DNA from: Larkinella terrae
GTDB taxonomy: Bacteria > Bacteroidota > Bacteroidia > Cytophagales > Spirosomataceae
Direction: 5' to 3'
DNA: 64,000 nt
Assembly (NCBI RefSeq): GCF_009668025.1
Contig: NZ_WJXZ01000009.1
Span: 124,001 to 188,000, forward strand
Shown here in pieces: positions 60,692 to 64,000 of this stretch (positions within the stretch are counted from its first letter, which is position 1; each line of letters starts with the position of its first letter). A program made the translations under genes and the position numbers. Below the pieces are notes generated by a model that did no database searches, was not told the DNA's origin, and saw nothing but the letters and a program-made list of their open reading frames with translations.

Positions 60692-61141
60692 ATGATTGAA
60701 GTGATTCAGGTTAACCGTCCGGCTGAACTTCAGCAGGTGTTTGCCATTCGTGAGGAAGTGTTTGTGAAGGAGCAACACGTTCGCTCGGAGGATGAGTATG
60801 ATGAATTTGAGAAAATCAGCCACCATTTTCTAGCATATTTTGACGGAACACCTTGTGGAACAGCTCGTTGGCGGACAACTTCGTATGGCATAAAACTGGA
60901 GCGTTTTGCCGTACTGGCCGCTTTCCGGGGGAAAGGGGTTGGGCAGGAATTGGTCCGAACTGTCCTGGAGGATGTGTTTAGTCAGCAGCCCGAACCGATC
61001 GAATCGGTTTATCTGAACGCGCAGATCACGGCGATGCCCCTGTATGCCCGATTCGGTTTTAAAGCTGTAGGACCGATGTTCGAGGAGTGTGGAATTCAGC
61101 ATTATAAAATGGTTTTACCCGCATCTTCTTTCCCGGCCTGA
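60692..61141 (+). CDS. GNAT family N-acetyltransferase
   Basis: 149 residues. The acetyl-CoA binding loop is AVLAAFRGKGVGQELVR (R/QxxGxG). ESVYLNAQITAMPLYARFGF is the next GNAT strand-helix, and the substrate-side start VFAIREEVFVKEQHV resembles the ElaA/YjcF group. The substrate is unknown. Its stop codon shares one base with the ComEC start (TGATG), so the two are translated in succession. Confidence 0.9.
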   Translation: MIEVIQVNRPAELQQVFAIREEVFVKEQHVRSEDEYDEFEKISHHFLAYFDGTPCGTARWRTTSYGIKLERFAVLAAFRGKGVGQELVRTVLEDVFSQQPEPIESVYLNAQITAMPLYARFGFKAVGPMFEECGIQHYKMVLPASSFPA

Positions 61142-63234
61142 TGCTACGCTGGAACGCTTTTCCGTTTGTTCGCTATGTGAAGGCGCTGATTGGCGGTATT
61201 GTCGCCAATCTATTTTTCCCTTCCCTGGCTCCGGTTATCGTCGGCCTGCTGATTGCCAGCTCGCTGCTTCTTTTGACTACTTTCTGGTTCAAATCTTTTC
61301 CAAATCCGATTCTAAAAGGTCTTTTAAGTCTGGCGATACTTGCTTGTACAGGATATTTAATTACCGAAAACCACACTTCCCGGTATGATTCCCAAAATTT
61401 GGTTCATGTCCACCGGCCTATCCGGGCCTATGAAGCGGTTGTAGCTTCCCAGACCGAAAACCGCACCAAAACTTTTCGTCTGGAAGTGGAGGTTCGCAAG
61501 GTGCTGACGGATTCGGCGTGGCAAACGGCAAACGGGCGACTAATTATATACATAGATAAAACAGTAGCCAAAAAACCGGTTTATGGCGATGTCTGGCTGG
61601 TTCGGGGCGCTCCCCGCACGATCGATCCACCTTTGAATCCCGGCGAGTTTAACTACAAGCGCCATCTGGCCAACCGGGGCATTTATCATCAGCAGTACTT
61701 GCGTCCTTCGGACCGGGCGGTTTTGGGTACCGATCCGCTCAATCGGCTGATTGCCAGTGCTTACGCCGTCAATGATTGGGCTGACAGTGTTTTTACCAGC
61801 CACTTGGGCGTCGGGCAGGAATTTGCCATCGTAAAGGCGATGATTCTGGGTGTTCGCGATGGCATCGACACGGACTTGCAGCAAGCCTACTCGGCCGCCG
61901 GAGCGGTTCATGTTTTGTCGGTATCCGGTCTACACGTAGGAGTTTTATTCGCAGCCGTAAGTTTTGTGCTAGGTTTTTTGAAAAAGCGCAAGGGCGGAAA
62001 CTACCTTTTTGCCGCCCTCATGGTTGGCCTGTTGTGGTTTTACGCCCTGATGACCGGTTTTTCGGCCCCGGTTCTGCGATCGGCTTTCATGTTTTCGTTG
62101 CTGCTGATTGGCCAGACGTTGGGCCGATCCAATAACCCGTTAAATACGCTGGCGGCTTCGGCTTTTTTAATCCTGCTTTTTGATCCCTACGCGCTAACGA
62201 CAGCCGGTTTTCAGTTGTCGTATCTGGCCGTAGGTAGCTTAATTCTCTGGCATCGTAGTCTGTATCAGAGTATGTCGTTTCGATTTCGCTGGGCCGACTG
62301 GCTGTGGAAAATTACGGCGGTTTCGCTGGTGGCCCAATTGCTGACCTTTCCGCTGGGAATTTTTTATTTTCACCAGTTCCCAACTTATTTCTGGCTCGCC
62401 AATCCCCTTGTCATTCCCCTTTCGTCCCTGGTTTTAATTCTGGCAATGGGATTGCTGGTCGTAGGATGGATTCCGTACGTTGGCCTTGGCGTCGGGAAAG
62501 TGCTGTTCTGGACAATGTGGCTGTTGAATCAGACCATTGTATATACTGAAAAACTACCGGACTCCATTCTAAAACCGCTGACGACGACGGGTTGGGAACT
62601 GCTTTTGATCTATGCGGTCATTATTTTCGGAATTTGTTTGCTGATTCGCCGGGAACGATACTACAGTTGGTTACTGGCCTGCTGTGCGGTTTTGCTGGTT
62701 GTATCGGCTGGATTAACTATTGTGAAGCGAAAAAACCAGCGGTTATTAATTGTTCATTTTGTCCCGCATCAATCGGCCATCAGCTTCGTTCATGGGAAGA
62801 CAGCTTTGCTGCTGACGAAGAAACCAATGTCCGACAAAAGCCGCGAAGTGACGTTTTATGTTCGAAATACCTGGGATAGTCTGGGCGTGAGTGAAATTAC
62901 GTATTCCCAGCTTGCCCCCTTTGAAAGTCAACTTGCTTTCCATCAAAATCGAGATCTTTCACTGGTCCAATGGCAGGGAAAACGTATCGTGATCGTCAAT
63001 CGGTTGTCAAAAAAGGCCAATTGGCGTTTGCGAGCGATTGTTGATTACCTGATTATCAGTCAGGATGTCTTACAGAATTGGGATCAGCTAAAAGGTAGGC
63101 TCGTGGCCCGAAACATTATATTTGACGACTCGAACAAAACCCCGCTGACGGACCGGCTGCTTTTGGAAGCCCACGAACGCGGGATTCCGTGCCATTCGGT
63201 TCGTCAGCAGGGTGCTTATCTTGCCAGGTTTTGA
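61141..63234 (+). CDS. comEC: ComEC/Rec2 family DNA-uptake membrane protein
   Basis: 697 residues. An N-terminal region with two spans and an OB-like part (DUF4131-type, about 30-180; PVYGDVWLVRGAPRTIDPPL) is followed by the ComEC competence domain with about ten spans, including AVHVLSVSGLHVGVLFAAVS and FSAPVLRSAFMFSLLLIG. The C-terminal 170 residues resemble a degraded metallo-beta-lactamase fold (LLIVHFVPHQSAISFVHGKT) but lack the HxHxDH site, so a nuclease activity is doubtful. ComEC forms the inner-membrane channel for single-stranded DNA. Coupled to the GNAT gene. Confidence 0.9.
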   Translation: MLRWNAFPFVRYVKALIGGIVANLFFPSLAPVIVGLLIASSLLLLTTFWFKSFPNPILKGLLSLAILACTGYLITENHTSRYDSQNLVHVHRPIRAYEAVVASQTENRTKTFRLEVEVRKVLTDSAWQTANGRLIIYIDKTVAKKPVYGDVWLVRGAPRTIDPPLNPGEFNYKRHLANRGIYHQQYLRPSDRAVLGTDPLNRLIASAYAVNDWADSVFTSHLGVGQEFAIVKAMILGVRDGIDTDLQQAYSAAGAVHVLSVSGLHVGVLFAAVSFVLGFLKKRKGGNYLFAALMVGLLWFYALMTGFSAPVLRSAFMFSLLLIGQTLGRSNNPLNTLAASAFLILLFDPYALTTAGFQLSYLAVGSLILWHRSLYQSMSFRFRWADWLWKITAVSLVAQLLTFPLGIFYFHQFPTYFWLANPLVIPLSSLVLILAMGLLVVGWIPYVGLGVGKVLFWTMWLLNQTIVYTEKLPDSILKPLTTTGWELLLIYAVIIFGICLLIRRERYYSWLLACCAVLLVVSAGLTIVKRKNQRLLIVHFVPHQSAISFVHGKTALLLTKKPMSDKSREVTFYVRNTWDSLGVSEITYSQLAPFESQLAFHQNRDLSLVQWQGKRIVIVNRLSKKANWRLRAIVDYLIISQDVLQNWDQLKGRLVARNIIFDDSNKTPLTDRLLLEAHERGIPCHSVRQQGAYLARF

Positions 63235-63237
63235 GAA

Positions 63238-64000
63238 TTACTTCACCACTTTCCGAATGAAAAACTGATTGCCTAACCGGATCGATACCAGGTAAATTCC
63301 GGTTGGAATCTGTTGAAAATTTATGACCTGGACTTGTTTCTTTTCCGTTTTATTCCGGCTTTCCGAAAACAGAAGTTTACCGCTGATATCTGATAATTCC
63401 GTATCGATAATCCCCATTTCGTCCGTTTCCAGGCTGACGTTCAATTGATTGACTACCGGATTTGGAAATACATGAACTACCGGATTTTGATCACCCAGAA
63501 TAACCGCAACCAGTTTCGAGTAAACATACTGTCCATCCGTATCGACTTGTTTCAGGCGGTAATAAAACGTCCCTTCCGTAATGGCATCGTCAATGTATCG
63601 ATATGATTTACTGCCGTTTTGGGTGCCAATCGGGTCGATTACCGGGCCGCTGATCGCTGTAAAATCCATCGCGTTGGTCGACCGTTCGACGATAAAATAA
63701 CCGTGATTAAGTTCATTTGAAGTTTGCCATTCCAACCGAACCCCGGTTTGCTGAGCCAGCGCCCGGAAATAAGCATAGGTAACGGGCAGGGCGGACGTGC
63801 AACCCGAGCAGTTATTGGTGACGGTGGCGGAACCCAGATTGCCCGGTGTGAAAGAACCGGGCAAACAAACCAGCACATTCGAAGAACCGGTCAGGACATT
63901 GTTGAGATTGGTTTGCCCCTGCGGATTAGAAATCGAAATACAGCCTTTCGTACTTTGGGCGGTGGTTCCGTTTTTATTGTTATTCTGGAAATATTGCGTA
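63238..64000 (-). CDS. T9SS type A secreted protein, 5' end outside the window
   Basis: The frame is open from the right edge to a TAA at 63238, giving 253 visible codons of the C-terminus; a GTG at 63876 is not a credible start. The visible part contains a CSGCTSAL segment, a fibronectin-like EWQTSNELNHGYFIVERSTN block (the common surface-protein module before a sorting domain), and the type A sorting tail VVHVFPNPVVNQLNVSLETD ... IPTGIYLVSIRLGN ... RKVVK. It is secreted by T9SS. The 4-base gap to comEC's stop means convergent genes with almost no spacer. Confidence 0.9.
   Translation of the reverse strand, partial: TQYFQNNNKNGTTAQSTKGCISISNPQGQTNLNNVLTGSSNVLVCLPGSFTPGNLGSATVTNNCSGCTSALPVTYAYFRALAQQTGVRLEWQTSNELNHGYFIVERSTNAMDFTAISGPVIDPIGTQNGSKSYRYIDDAITEGTFYYRLKQVDTDGQYVYSKLVAVILGDQNPVVHVFPNPVVNQLNVSLETDEMGIIDTELSDISGKLLFSESRNKTEKKQVQVINFQQIPTGIYLVSIRLGNQFFIRKVVK

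Overview
The window looks like chromosomal DNA from a Bacteroidota member of the Cytophagales, probably a Spirosoma- or Larkinella-like member of the Spirosomataceae. The evidence is gldC, type IX secretion (T9SS) sorting tails, a long-form IspG, type III glutamine synthetase, GC content near 50 %, and several promoters of the Bacteroidota type (TTG/TTTG, about 20 nt, TAnnTTTG). There is no rRNA, phage, insertion sequence or CRISPR array. The gene content is mostly core metabolism and envelope functions.

Layout. 1-3.7 kb: an ECF sigma factor overlapping a TPR membrane protein, a secreted protein, and a divergent LuxC-type acyl-CoA reductase/ferredoxin pair. 4-12.7 kb: nitrogen uptake and assimilation (porin, Amt, type III glutamine synthetase), interrupted by MtaB and an LTA-synthase-like sulfatase. 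12.9-25.2 kb: peptidase M28, RsmE, DUF4159, desaturase, a nucleotidase next to a two-repeat secreted protein, 2-oxoacid dehydrogenase E2, CinA, DUF4197, GldC, a thioredoxin-like protein, and TPR/MmcQ/small membrane proteins. 25.3-33.7 kb: IspG, a sugar block (GHMP kinase, MFS transporter, GH109-like oxidoreductase, sugar isomerase), and PTPS-FolE. 34-42.6 kb: CDF transporter, Nudix, LysE, GH3, SurE, GNAT, TrhO, deoxynucleoside kinase, a toxin-antitoxin pair and an SRAP protein.

42.7-47.6 kb holds the most unusual locus. A 917-residue outer-membrane, usher-like protein is divergent from a tight operon encoding two paralogous small beta-sandwich proteins with a PapD-like chaperone between them. 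It looks like a chaperone-usher-style surface fibre system and is my best candidate for an undescribed system.

47.6-64 kb: tRNA-Leu, ElbB, a DUF3127 protein with an SSB-like tail, two identical tRNA-Lys genes, a TPR-SH3 protein, SDR, CHRD lipoprotein, T9SS proteins, RlmD, DnaB, PhoH, M43 protease, GNAT, ComEC, and a truncated T9SS protein at the right edge.

Two kinds of non-coding repeat run through the window. One is a GC-rich, internally palindromic element (two copies) abutting or entering the 3' ends of minus-strand genes. The other is a set of intergenic hairpins with long arms and no U-tract; three of them share the 11-mer GCTGACGCAAG at the hairpin centre. All functional calls come from reading the sequence and from family knowledge; no searches were run.
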